A stretch of 64,000 bases of DNA from Cephalotrichum gorgonifer (Eukaryota; Ascomycota; Sordariomycetes; Microascales; Microascaceae): NCBI GenBank assembly GCA_900312665.1, contig ONZQ02000003.1, forward strand, positions 330,648 to 394,647, in the 5' to 3' direction. This document shows, piece after piece, positions 9,849 to 21,102 of the stretch. The notes under the pieces are model-generated. The model did no database searches. It saw only the letters and a list, made by a program, of their open reading frames with translations, and was not told the DNA's origin. Position numbers and translations under genes: made by a program. Every line of letters begins with the position of its first letter. Position 1 is the stretch's first letter.

Positions 9849-12800
9849 ATGGCTAGATTTGACAACAGCACACTTCCCGTAATACCCCTCACCCGGGGCT
9901 CCGTCCTCTTTCCCGGGATCGTCCACCGCATCCCCCTTCCGCCAAACGGCTCCTACATCTCCCACCTCCTCTCGAACTCCCACGCGCGCGGCGCCCTGAA
10001 CAGCCCCGGCGGCAACCCCTTAGATGCGATCCAGCTAGCATGCGTCCCCATCGCCTCGCCCTACCTGGGCCCTAACGGCCAACTTCTCCTCCGCGACTCG
10101 GACCAACAAGATAACACCTATCTTGACGTCGATCCCTCGAACCTGACCACCGACGACTTGTTTGGATATGGGGTGACCGTGCGGGTGTTGGGCATCCAGG
10201 GCACTACGTCTGGGAGCGCAGAGCTGAGGGTCGAGGGAGTGTCTCGATGCAAATTCAAGGCCCTCGCAAACGAGCGCCAGAGCTTCGAGGCGACGGATTA
10301 CGAGCTTTGTCCCGATCAAGGTGGGTTCCCCCGAACGATACGGCCCCTATGTTACCACCCGCAGGACATACCGCTAACCTCTCTATACTCCTACAGTGTC
10401 ATTGACGGATAAGAAGATTCGTGATCTCTTCGCGTCGCTCAAGGCCCACGCACAGGAGCTCGTTTCCGTCCTCCGAGTATCGTCTTTCCTCAGCCGGTCT
10501 GACCCCAAGTCTCTACTCTCGCCTCTCCTGGCCCAGCGCCTCACCATGTTCATCATGAAGAAGGACCTGAAAGATGCAGGACTACTAGCAGACTTCATGG
10601 CGAATATCCTCGATATTTCGTACGAAGAGAAACTCCAAGTCCTTGCGGCGGTTAGCGTCAAGGCCAGGATGACCAAGGTTATCGAGCTTCTCCAGCGCGA
10701 GATTTCCGGCATGAAGGGCAATTTCAGTGTCACAACCGTAACCACGGTCCCGGCGCAGATTCTCGACAGGCTAAGCAATCGACAGGGCAAGGGTATGGGC
10801 CTGCCAACCTCGGCAACGCCGCTCCTGAACATGTCCCCTCCGGGAGGCTTCCCTCCAGGGTCCCAAGACAAGGGCAATAACAAGGATCCAAGTGACATCG
10901 AGCTTCTCCAGAAAAAGCTAGAAGCTGCGAATCTGCCGCCAGATGCAGCGAAGCTTGTTGAGAGAGAACTGAAGCATATGAAGAACATGATGCCCGGGGG
11001 CAACGAGTACTCCATTACCATGACCTGGCTCGAGACGCTCGCGGAGATCCCCTGGGCGACCGTGACGGAGGAGAGGCTTGGCCCAGAGACCCTAGCCAGG
11101 GCGAGAAAGCAGTTCGACGACGACCACTGCGGGCTTGAGAAGGTCAAGAAGAGACTAATTGAGTATCTCGCCGTGCTGAGGCTGAAGCAGTCCATCAACG
11201 ACGACCTTGAGGAGCAGATCAACGCCGCCGAGGAGGAGGAGGCGCGCCTGAATGCTGAGAAGGAGGAGGCGGCCAAGGAGGAGGATCCCGAGGCGAAGGA
11301 GGTGCCGAGAGTCAACTCTGCAAAGCTTGAAGTCCTCAGGGCAAGGCGGGCAGTCGACAAGTCCCCAATCCTCCTCCTTGCGGGTCCCCCGGGTGTCGGA
11401 AAGACCAGCCTGGCCAAGTCGGTTGCCACCGCACTCGGTAGGAAATTCCACAGGATCTCGCTCGGCGGGGTACGAGACGAGCCCGAGATCCGTGGTCATC
11501 GTAGGACCTACGTGTCAGCCATGCCAGGCGTGATCGTACAGGGCCTGCGGAAGGTCGGTGTCTCTAACCCCGTCATCCTGCTGGACGAGATCGACAAGCT
11601 TGGGAAGGCGAGTAATATGGGTGATCCGTCGGCGGCGATGCTGGAAGTTCTCGATCCCGAGCAGAACCACACGTTCACGGACCACTACGTCGGTACGCCC
11701 ATCGACCTGAGCAAGGTGGTCTTCATCGCCACGGCCAACGAGCTCGACTCTATACCCGCGCCGCTGCTGGACCGCATGGAGACCATCTATCTGCCGGGCT
11801 ACACGACGCTCGAGAAGCGGGCCATCGCCACGAAGCACCTGGTACCGAAGCAGATGCGCGCCAACGGGCTGTCTCAGGGCCAGGTCATTCTCAATGAGGC
11901 CGTGGTATCCAAAATTATCGACTCGTATACTCGCGAGTCGGGGGTGCGCAACCTCGAGCGCGAGATCGGGTCCGTCTGCCGCGCGAAGGCGGTCGAGTAC
12001 GCCGAGGCGAAGGACGGGGGACAGCTGGAGACGTATCGTCCAGAGGTCACGGAGCAGGACGTGGAGGAGATCCTGGGGGTGGAGACGTTCGAGGAGGAGA
12101 TCGCGGAGAAGACGAGCAGACCCGGGATCGTCACGGGCCTGGTGGCGTATAGCTCCGGCGGCAACGGCAGCATCCTCTTCATTGAGGTGGCCGATATGCC
12201 GGGCAGCGGGAACGTGCAGCTCACGGGCAGGCTGGGCGACGTGCTCAAGGAGAGTGTCGAGGTGGCCCTCAGCTGGGTCAAGGCCCATGCTTACGAGCTT
12301 GGGCTGACGCCCCAGTCGACTACAAACATCATGGAGGGCCGTAGTATCCATGTGCACTGCCCGTCGGGGTCGATCCCGAAGGATGGCCCAAGCAGCGGCA
12401 TGGCGCAGGCTATCGCCCTCATCTCGCTATTCTCCGGCAACCCCGTGCCACCATCGATGGCTATGACGGTAAGTTTTTTTCCCTTCACCNNNNNNNNNNN
12501 NNNNNNNNNCGAGTACATTTCTAACAAGGGCCACCTTTGTGCGATGGGTATATAGGGTGAAATATCACTCCGTGGCAGGGTCACGGCCGTCGGGGGTATC
12601 AAGGAGAAGCTGATCGGGGCTCTGCGGGCGGGAGTCAAGACGGTGCTACTGCCGGCACAGAACCGAAAGGATATAAGGGACCTGCCGACGGATGTGACGG
12701 AGGGACTGAATATTCTGTTTGTGAGGTTGGTACTACGTCTCTCCCCTCCCCTTCTTTTCCTCCGCCCCTATATTGCCTGTTTTTTCCTTCCCCATCTACG

Positions 12801-13053
12801 TCTGTTAGCCTCTCGGTCTACCCGCCATCGCTACTGGTCCAGCATGATGCAGGTGTGGCCACCGAGAGGCGCGTTTCTCCCCGATGCTCGTCTCCCCCCT
12901 CTTTAGATGTCGGTCTGTGTTCAACGTGTCACTGACCAATCTGGGTGTTACCCTGCCGATAGCCACATCTGGGACGCCATCCGACTCGTCTGGCCCGACT
13001 CGCAGTGGGCTGTTGACGAGAAGAAACTGGCGGGTCTCGAGAGCCGACTGTAA
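9849..13053 (+). CDS. pln: Peroxisomal Lon protease (AAA+ serine protease, PTS1 SRL)
   Basis: ATP-dependent Lon protease for peroxisomal matrix quality control. Exons: 9849-10320, 10397-12468, 12556-12725 and 12963-13053 (934 aa). The LON N-terminal substrate domain covers about 10-240. Walker A GPPGVGKT is at 487-494 and Walker B LLDEID at 552-557. The protease domain has PKDGPSSG (catalytic Ser about 823, a Ser replacing the usual Ala after it) and GGIKEK (catalytic Lys about 864). The spliced last exon ends in Glu-Ser-Arg-Leu, so SRL is a peroxisomal targeting signal type 1, and there is no mitochondrial presequence; both separate it from Pim1. A Glu/Ala-rich insert at about 430-460 precedes the Walker A motif. 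Intron 2 contains a 20-N gap, outside coding sequence. Intron 3 (12726-12962, 237 nt) is long and its GTTGGT donor is weak. Confidence 0.93.
12490..12509. other. Assembly gap (20 N) inside a Lon intron
   Basis: Twenty undetermined bases lie in intron 2 of the Lon gene (12469-12555). The flanking splice sites GTAAG and TATATAG are intact, so the coding sequence is not interrupted. Confidence 0.98.
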
Positions 13054-15582
13054 ATGGCCGGCCCTCCCGCAAGGGGGGGGTATCAAGTTGGATGGGGGAG
13101 TTTTGACGTTTGGGGCCGGCAGGCGCGGGCGTGCTGGGTGTTGAAGCGCGGGGTTTTCAGTGTGTACGAGTCTTGTAGAGTTAAGAAGGCGTGTCTTTAG
13201 TAGAGGCCATAATAGATGATACTTTGAGCAATGCGGACATATGTAGGGGTAGTGAGGGGACTGTCTCTCACCCCCCCGTCTCAGCGAAGGTGTTAGAACG
13301 TAAAACGTCCTTGGGCAACAGGTATTGACAGAGTAATACGTACGAGCGTGAGTCCAGAGAGGGAGGCCCCCCCAAAGAGCCCAAAGCCAAAGATGCGCCA
13401 GATAGATTTACCCTTGTTCTTCCAAGGCACATTCATAACACATCGCGCGTAGATATCGCGTGGGAGGCCGACAGGGCGTGGCGCGTGGATGGGGGAAAGA
13501 GAAAGAGAATGAAGAAGGTTGAGATCCGGTGGGACGGTGACACGGCGTGTGCCGGAGGAAGCGAGGTCTTCTCTTTTTCCCCCCCTTCTGCTCCTCACTC
13601 GAGTTACAACATTCCTCTGTTGTTGTCTCCAGCCGGCGAAGCACGCAGACGTCTCCGAGCTATTCCTACATGTCCAATACAGCATGTGTACAAATCGAAG
13701 ACCCACGGCTCTAGTGTACACACTTATACATTACCCCCCCTGGTGCTCATATTAAGAGAAAAGGAAGAGGTGGTAGGGAACAGGGTCGTCTCTCTCGGGA
13801 ATGAGTACTCCGCTGGCCCTTCTGACTTCTGAAACTCCACAAATGCCTACCCTCCTCTTTCTGCCAGGGGAAGCGAAGCGATGTCTCGCGTAATATCAAC
13901 GCACGTCTGGACATGTCTCAACCCTTAAAAGCCTCATTTTTTTTTGGAAAAAAAAAATAAGTGTCGCTGGATACGAGACACGCAGGGAAGGAGTCCCAGT
14001 TAGGCAATCCTCCCCCCCCAAGTCGCTCACTCGTTGTCCAGGAGAGTACACATGTCTAGGAGGGGATAGTTCCACCCCAGTCGGGTCGTCCTCCTCTTCA
14101 GCCCCTGTGGAAGGGGGTCAGGTCAGGCAGGGGTGGACTGCCTAGCAGGAAATGGAGCATTATACTCCGTATATGCCGGGGCTAAGCCCAGGAAAGGAGC
14201 ATTTTCTCCGGGGATATAGTTCCGTATCCATCACGGAGAAAGGGAACGATGTAGCCTGAGAGGGGGAGAAACAAGAAAAAAGTAATATGTACGAGGAGAA
14301 AAAAGGACAGAAGAAAACCTAGGTACACTGTATCGAAAAAAGCCACACATCGATATACGCCCTAGGCAAGACCATTGCTCCTTCTCGAAGCCTTCCCTTC
14401 TTCCGGCCCTCCTTCCAGAGAAAGACACAACCACGCCTCAGACTCCACGTTCAATTCCAGCTCACCTTATTATTGCTTTTCCCAACCATTTCACCCTCCC
14501 CTCGGGGCTCAATGACCCCCAACCTCACCCCAACGGAAGCCATTCCGCTTCCCCCCGAGATGCGAGTACCTGTACAAAGGAAGAGGTGAAGAGGTTCCCC
14601 GCCGCCGCCGCCCCCCTGGTCCCTCGTGGCAATCACCTTCCAGAAACGATCTTATTTTTCTTTCCACGAGAGACCCCGCCCGTAAGCCACGAGTCATTGA
14701 TGCAGGTAGAACAGACACACCCACCGCAAGCAAGCCAAGGAAGGGTACCGGTAAACTAAGCCTCTCTCGCAAACAAATTCAGGTCGAGCAGGGTGGCGTT
14801 TACAAGTATTTTTTACTCCGCGTCTCGGAGAGGAGGGAGGGGGGGGGGGGAGACCTCATGTGGAAAAACCATCCTCTTTCTTTTTTTTCGTACTCACTGT
14901 TCCTCCTCCTACCCTTTTTTTCCCTTTTCTCTCTCCCATATGGATCGTGCTTTGCTTGCTGCCTTCTTTGCTTGTTTGTGTGGTGGTCGGTGGGGATGGC
15001 GTGGGGATGTCTTACATGACAAAGCCCCCCCCTCCTTCCCGCAGCTGCAAGGGAAAACAAAAAGAGGCAGGACGGAGGGGGGAAATGAGGCGTTCCCTTC
15101 TAGGAAAGAACGTACGTACTCGACATACTACTTGTATCCGCATATGTATGGGAAGACAAACGCGTCATTGTCGTTGGGGATCGAGGGGACAGGTAGCAGG
15201 ATCAAACGGGGAGACGGCATTCTTGCAAGAGAAGAAAAGAAAATGTCAAAATGACATCGACATCGCGCGCTGCAGGTTCCCGCAAGGACATACAAGTACA
15301 CGGGATTAAACAAAAGAAGCTGGATAACTTCCTCTTCTTCCCCGGTAGTCAAGGCCAGTCCCGTCCTGTCACCTCCCCTCTCCCCCTCTCCCCTTCCTTT
15401 CCAGCGATCGACAGTGCAGCTTGGTTTTTCTTGGGCTGAGTTTTTGCCTCTTTGCTTTTTTGTTTGCACTTCGCGTGTCATTCCCTGCTTTCCCGGTCCC
15501 CCTTCACCCCTGCCACTCTGATACCCGGTCTCATCCGCGAGACATTGATCCCTGAAGTGAGCTCGACCTCGTGGAGGCGAAC

Positions 15583-15592
15583 GTACTTGTAC
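15583..15592. repeat. GTACTTGTAC motif copy (GTACRAGTAC family)
   Basis: First exact copy in the window of the dispersed decamer described under findings. It lies in non-coding sequence 35 bp before the GTGTGC array. Confidence 0.6.
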
Positions 15593-15626
15593 CGGGGCGC
15601 GCGTTGAGTTGGACGTGGATGCGGAT

Positions 15627-15654
15627 GTGCGTGTGCGTGTGCGTGTGCGTGTGC
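15627..15654 (+). repeat. Hexanucleotide microsatellite (GTGTGC)n
   Basis: GTGC is followed by four perfect GTGTGC units in non-coding DNA. It differs by one base from the GTGCGA hexamer array at 40.55 kb. Confidence 0.9.
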
Positions 15655-18600
15655 TCCAATGCATGTTAAACGCATGCATATGATACGTAGATGACCTCGC
15701 TCCATCCAACTCCTGCGGCCCATAGGTTTGTCCTGGTAGCTTGGGAGAGAGAGGGGCTAACCTCAACGAGGCGCCGTATTTGCAAGCCCGTTGCGTAGGG
15801 CCGGCCCCCCACGTTGCAAGCAGATCAAGGAGCCGTTACTTGTGTGGCGAGGGGGCAATGAGAAGAATGAATAATACCAAGTTATGCTCTTCGTGTGGCG
15901 CATATGCAGACAACACACAAACAGTGCTCGGCGTTCTCGAGCGCGCCGGGGGAGATACCCATACCTGTACCTACCCGCTTGCCAACGGACCAGCGTGTGC
16001 ATGATCCGTCAAGCGCCTCGCTCTCAGCGGAGAAGCAGCCCCCGGGGCGTGTACAAGTATCGTTCGGGGAACATCACAGGCGCCTAGAAAGGATACGTGC
16101 AGCCCGCCCCGTCGCAGCAGCGCGGTGACGTAGAGATGCAGCGCGGGAAACATAAAAACCGGCTGTCAGTCTGGTCTATCACGAACTTGGGGATACCAGC
16201 ATACAACCAGTGTCGAACATTGGCCTGGCCAGGCCCGGGTGTTTTCTCTCGTCCCAACACGCCGCTTCACCTCCGAAGACAATGAAATGAGGAAAAAACA
16301 AACCAACACAAAGGGAATCCCGTCCCGTCAGTTCCCTAAATCCCTAAATCCCCGTCGAGCTCGGGACAAACACGGGATGGGATACTACCCCGTCGCAACA
16401 AACCCCGTCGGAGGCGGTATTAAAGCTCCGTAGGCTCGTATCGCCCATCTCGCAAGAAAGGGAAACAAAGAAATAAAACGACATACGGGAAATTCACAAG
16501 ATTATTATTATCCCCTTTCTCTCCGTCGGACGGGATTGAATCTCCGCCGTCCGGGAACGGAACCGGGAGCCGTGGACTGGGGCTATCAATTTCCGAAAGG
16601 GGAAGAGGAGGAAACAAAGGAAAAAATACGACGAACGTAATATATATATTCCGTAGACAAACCGTAGTATACGGATACATATTAGATTAGACCCTCCTCT
16701 TCCGGCCGGTATTTACTGTTAAGTGGGATTGCCTTGGCATGCATCGCGAATGCAAAGCCGGCAAGGCAAAATAAGCGAGAAAAAAAGAGGAGTGGAAAGC
16801 AACGGTCGTAAGGGGAGCCGGGCGGGCCCCAGCCCACGGCAACGAGAGAGGCCCTGCATCATCCCCAAAGTTAGTTGCACCACGGGGTCGACAAAACCTG
16901 CGGATGGAGCGCTGTCGGCTTTTGCTTGGGATAGGCAGGGAAAGAACACCCGTACCCGCACCTGCCACACCCGCACGCACCCACATCCGCACCTGCCGCG
17001 GCCGAACCCACCGCACCCGGTTTTTCGGTCCCCGATTGGTGACGGGCGCTGGCCCATACAATATACTTGGACTGTATTTGTGCGAGCCGTAAATAGTACT
17101 AGGGGGAGATGACAGTACAAGTACTCGTATAGCATCTCCGGAATATGGCGCCCGATTCCCGTCGATCCGCCTTCTGGGAATCCCAGTATTATTAGTATTA
17201 GTAACATGACGGTCATCGTCAACCCGCCCGTCGACCACCCAAAGGATAGCTGCATAGGTCCGCTACTACTATAACCGAATCGATCCGTGGGTGAGTGGGT
17301 GGGTGGGGGGTGCCGACGACGTGGATGGGAGAGATGGGAAGGATGGGAAGGATGGGTAACCCCCAAACCGAGCCAGCTACTTCCCTTCCCTTGCTCCCAC
17401 TCGTATTTCCGCACCAGGCCTCGGTTCTCGAACCCGGGTGCGCGTCCCCGTCCCCTCCGCGACGCCCTCCGCAACCCCAGCCGGACCTTGAGAATAAAGG
17501 GAAAGCTTCGGACCCCGGCATTCAAGGGGCTGGAACGGCACTCTAACAAAGATGACGTCCATCCCACGCCTTAGCTCCGGCTCTCAGACCCTGCCCTCGG
17601 TAGTATTGGTTTTTCACTCGGCTCTTCTTGATCACAAGATTCGGTGTGCGAGGGAGGAACACGCCATTCGAACAAGAATGTGTGTCTGTGCTGACACCTC
17701 TTGGCCCGACGCGCGGACGTTGACGCAGGAACAACCTGCGTGTCGGGATGGAAGAAGGAAAGAGAAAGAAAAAAAAAGGGGGGGGGGGGGGTTGGTCTCT
17801 GAAGGGTCCGTGAGAAACGGGCGATCTTAACCGTGATCGTTGTGATGTGACCCCATCCGTCACCCATTTTAGGCGGTACTGGAGCCGGAATTAGGACACC
17901 TTTTTTTCTGGTTCTGGGTTTGCATTCGGGAAACCGGCCAAGGAAGCAACCACCAGTTCTATCTCCTCACCCCTCTCTCCTCCATCCGCAAAAATCGTAA
18001 ATTACAGGGTTCTGTCGTTGCCACGGTCCATCTTGATTTCACTGCTCGCGAGATGTGGATGCCGAGGATGTGCCGCCCTCATCAGCGTCTGATGTTCGCA
18101 CATCACCTCCCCGACTTGCTGCCCATCCCTGTCCCCCCGCCGCGAAATTGGACACCCCGCCTGGACCTTCAAATGGCCGTCGGATAACTGAAGGGCGTCG
18201 TCGTGTTTCTCCGATCTTCCAGGGAGTCGAGTCCAGATATGAGGAGCAGGAGTAGGCCGGAAAAAAAGGTGGGTGGTTGGCGTCCTCTCACACCGAAGGT
18301 CAGTTCCTACTCCGGAATGTACTCCGTGGCAATGCAACCCCGGCCGGAGACGGGAGAGGTCCAGGCCGATTCCAGGCAATTTGACATCCCGCTGCTTTCG
18401 TATCTAAAATACAAGCATACCCCGTAGGCGGGATAATATCCGGAATTACTTGTAGAAGTGACAGCTCTGACCTGGGCGCGGGTGGGACAGGGCGTCGAAC
18501 TCCAAGCACCCCCTGTTGTGAAATACTCGAGGGTTGAGCCCGTGCTCGTATAGAACACGGTTCACCCCCAAGGCAAGGAAGGGTCTTCGAGCTATCTTAC

Positions 18601-19200
18601 CTACAATCACGTAGTACCGTACCAGTATTAAACTCGGGTCAAGGTCGGTTGGTGTTCGGTACCAGACACAAGATCGGCAGGGGGGATATCGGACAATGCA
18701 TTCTTCCCCAACTCATGCCTTTGGCAGGGAGTCAGTCGTCCCTTGGGCCACATCCTGCGTATAACCCTGTCAGGTCAATTTACCTTTTCCCTTGTTTTTC
18801 GTCTGATCTTTTTGGCGTGCAAGTTCATCCCTGATGTTGTGTCTCCCGGGGGGGCGGGGGGCGGGGGGGGGCGTGTGTATAACTACAAGTGCGAGTACTC
18901 CTAACGTGGTAACGGTGGCGTTTGTGACCAGACGCCCGTTCTCTCCTCTCCGTGGTGCAGTTGTCCGCTTCGGGGCCAGTGCTACCCGTGCTTCGTATAG
19001 GCGTTTCGTGCCTGCTTTTTCTCGGCGGTATTGCTTTTGCTGAGGACCATGTTTATACTCGTGCATCGGACATCCACCGGCGGAGCTCGCATGAGCTAGG
19101 GAGGAATGGAATACAGGTAAGTCGTATCGCTTCGAACCTAGTGCTTCAACCTCGCCCGGACGATGGACGGTTTCGTCAATTCTGGCTCTTGACCTAACAG

Positions 19201-19347
19201 ATGGCGTCTGATCCGGGGAAAGCCGACGACGGCACATACACCAACCCGGGAAACCAAGCCCCCCCTGCCGTCTGGTCTAACCCCATATTCCGGGAGCCGG
19301 ACGGGGTCCCTATTCCCTCTGACTGGATTCCGATGCTTAGTTATTAA
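19201..19347 (+). CDS. Possible small protein of 48 aa (speculative)
   Basis: An ATG at 19201 opens a 48-codon frame with a protein-like composition rich in Pro, Asp, Asn and Trp, ending in PSDWIPMLSY and a TAA. The ATG directly follows a candidate 3' splice site (CTAACAG), and a GTAAGT donor lies 84 bp upstream at 19117, so a spliced 5' leader is possible. The CTAAC is too close to the AG to be its branch site, which weakens the intron. I recognise no family. It may be chance in a gene-poor region. Confidence 0.2.
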   Translation: MASDPGKADDGTYTNPGNQAPPAVWSNPIFREPDGVPIPSDWIPMLSY

Positions 19348-19972
19348 TACAGCACCGTCCGTGGTCTGGGCGCTTGGTAGGTGGGAGGCAGCGTTTCCTG
19401 ATCCGATTAAGCACTGTCTTATATGAAGGAGGAAGCTCCATCATAGCACCTGCCTAGCGAAGGCCAGCAGATCCCCAAATCACAGGCCGACAAGCCTCCT
19501 GGTTGTACGAGGTCCCGCAGTCGTACAGCATGCGGCAGCAGCATCTGGCGCGCTCTGCGATTTTGGTATTCGTCGTCCGTCCAATGCAGCCAATATCGCA
19601 TGGGTGGCGGCACCAAAGGTTTCCCCTGAGGGTGTGGACCATGAAATTGAAATTAATGACACCCGCTCCCAGCACACCGGGACCACAGCCATCCCATCTC
19701 TGGGTATGATGGGACCCAGCAAACTCATACTAGTACAAGTACTGCGTCTTCATGCCACGCTGGTCACACCCCACCTTCCCTACTTGGGCATTTCTGGTGC
19801 GAGCATCATTCGCCGCGTATTAGTGCTGTATGGGGATAAGTTCGGGCGGGTTCATGAAGCCATATGTTTAGGCTAGCGTGCGCTAGCAGACCCCATTGCT
19901 TGTGCGCCGTCAACAAAGGCGCAGCAGGTGACGGGGAGCAAGCAGCAGGGTGCGGTGCAAGTTCGTGTACCG

Positions 19973-20001
19973 ACAAGTACGAGTACAAGTGACTGTGCGA
20001 G
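19973..20001 (+). repeat. Hexamer-phased GTRCRA cluster
   Basis: Successive units ACAA, GTACGA, GTACAA, GTGACT and GTGCGA keep strict 6-bp phase over 29 bases in non-coding DNA. It includes the exact decamer at 19977-19986. Confidence 0.65.
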
Positions 20002-21085
20002 AGTTTTCTTGGAATATTCCGTGGAAGGCTGGAGCACCAATTTCGCGGACGAGGATAGGGGCGTGCGGAGTGCTGACGAGTGGGTGCAGGCCCAAAGCTT
20101 CGTCTCTATCCCTCGAGCCACTGTTACCCCCCTTAGCTCCATACCTTGAGGTACATACAGGCCACCCTTGTCCGTCATCGGATGCCTGGAGGGTTGACAA
20201 GGTGTTGACCATGGTGTGCCTGAGCTAGCGAGTACTACTCTAAACTCGTCCCCATACCGAGCCTATCATCGGACGCGCCACGACCCAGGGCCATGTTCTC
20301 CGGGCCGGCGCCAGTGCGAGTGTGAGTGGGCGAGAGATCATCACAAGAGCTCAGACGCCATGGTGACCAGTGTGCAGAAGAACCCTTCCAGCATGTAATT
20401 TGGCGGCGCCCACTTCCCTGCTCGGGTTACATCCCATCGTGCCAAGGGGGGGAGGGCTGCTAGACGCCAAACCTGAAGCTCAAACCGACAGGGCGCATCG
20501 CAGAGTCAGTTCCGTACCAGTAGCGCAGCACTGCAATTTGCTGTGCGCCGCTCTGCAAGATTGCGGTCCGTTGCCTTGGGGCCGGAAGGATCCCGGCCGC
20601 GCACAAGCCTCCGCCACCCATCAGCCATATTCGGGAGCTTCTCCTCCGCTAGATTTCGCCGAAAACCAACTTTAGTGCGTGGTAGTCACGGAGCGGCTTC
20701 GCTGTTGCCGTACATGATGTCGCGGTGTTATTCCTCCGTCAATGCCCTTTTCAATTGTGGAAGTCGTGTCAGACGCCCGGTCCGACCTGGGCCTCGCCCT
20801 TGCCCGAGCGGAGCGGGGATACTCTCATCTGGATCCTTTTCGCCCCGGTTAGGCTAGGAAGTAGTACTCCGTGTGGATGACTTTAGGACGGGGGGTGTAA
20901 GGTCTGTCTGCTGTCTGGGCTGGCTTGGGCGGGTCCGGTCGCATTTTCGCTTTGACAGGGGTTGCTATATTCCGTCAGTTTACTCCGAACTCATATTTGC
21001 TTCCTCCTGACTTGGTGGGTTTTACTCCGAGAAATACCAGTACGAGTAATATACGGAGTACGTAATCCAAATTCGGGGCCCCGGC

Positions 21086-21102
21086 GGGGGGGGGGGGGGG
21101 GG
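21086..21102 (+). repeat. Poly-G run (17 G)
   Basis: A 17-base guanine homopolymer in non-coding sequence, 22 bp after a TACGGAGTA motif. Length may be affected by sequencing error. Confidence 0.85.

Larger units (their letters stand above)
13054..18800. other. Gene-poor region, part 1
   Basis: No conserved coding sequence is recognised. Open frames here (for example about 16719-17567 on the minus strand) are GC-driven, low-complexity and resemble no family I know. The stretch holds many poly-G/C runs (14831-14851, 17778-17792), A/T runs, and tandem hexamers (15627-15654). Loose CCGCAC-type repeats lie at 16949-17000 and GATGGGAAG repeats at 17323-17357. Exact GTACRAGTAC motifs occur at 15583 and 17115. 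Base composition is not AT-rich, so RIP-degraded transposon islands are not evident. Confidence 0.6.

Noticed and set aside
10383..11429. 348-codon minus-strand frame opposite the Lon gene
   Set aside because: Complement of the conserved Lon reading frame; Ser/Leu-rich composition arises from strand complementarity.
16949..17000. CCGCAC/CCTGCC repeats as telomere-like sequence
   Set aside because: Not the fungal TTAGGG type and only a few degenerate units; treated as ordinary simple sequence.
16719..17567. Open frame of 282 codons on the minus strand, and the 212-codon frame at 15128-15766
   Set aside because: Low-complexity composition, repeats of Arg/Gly/Pro from GC-rich microsatellites, no family resemblance and poor splice context.
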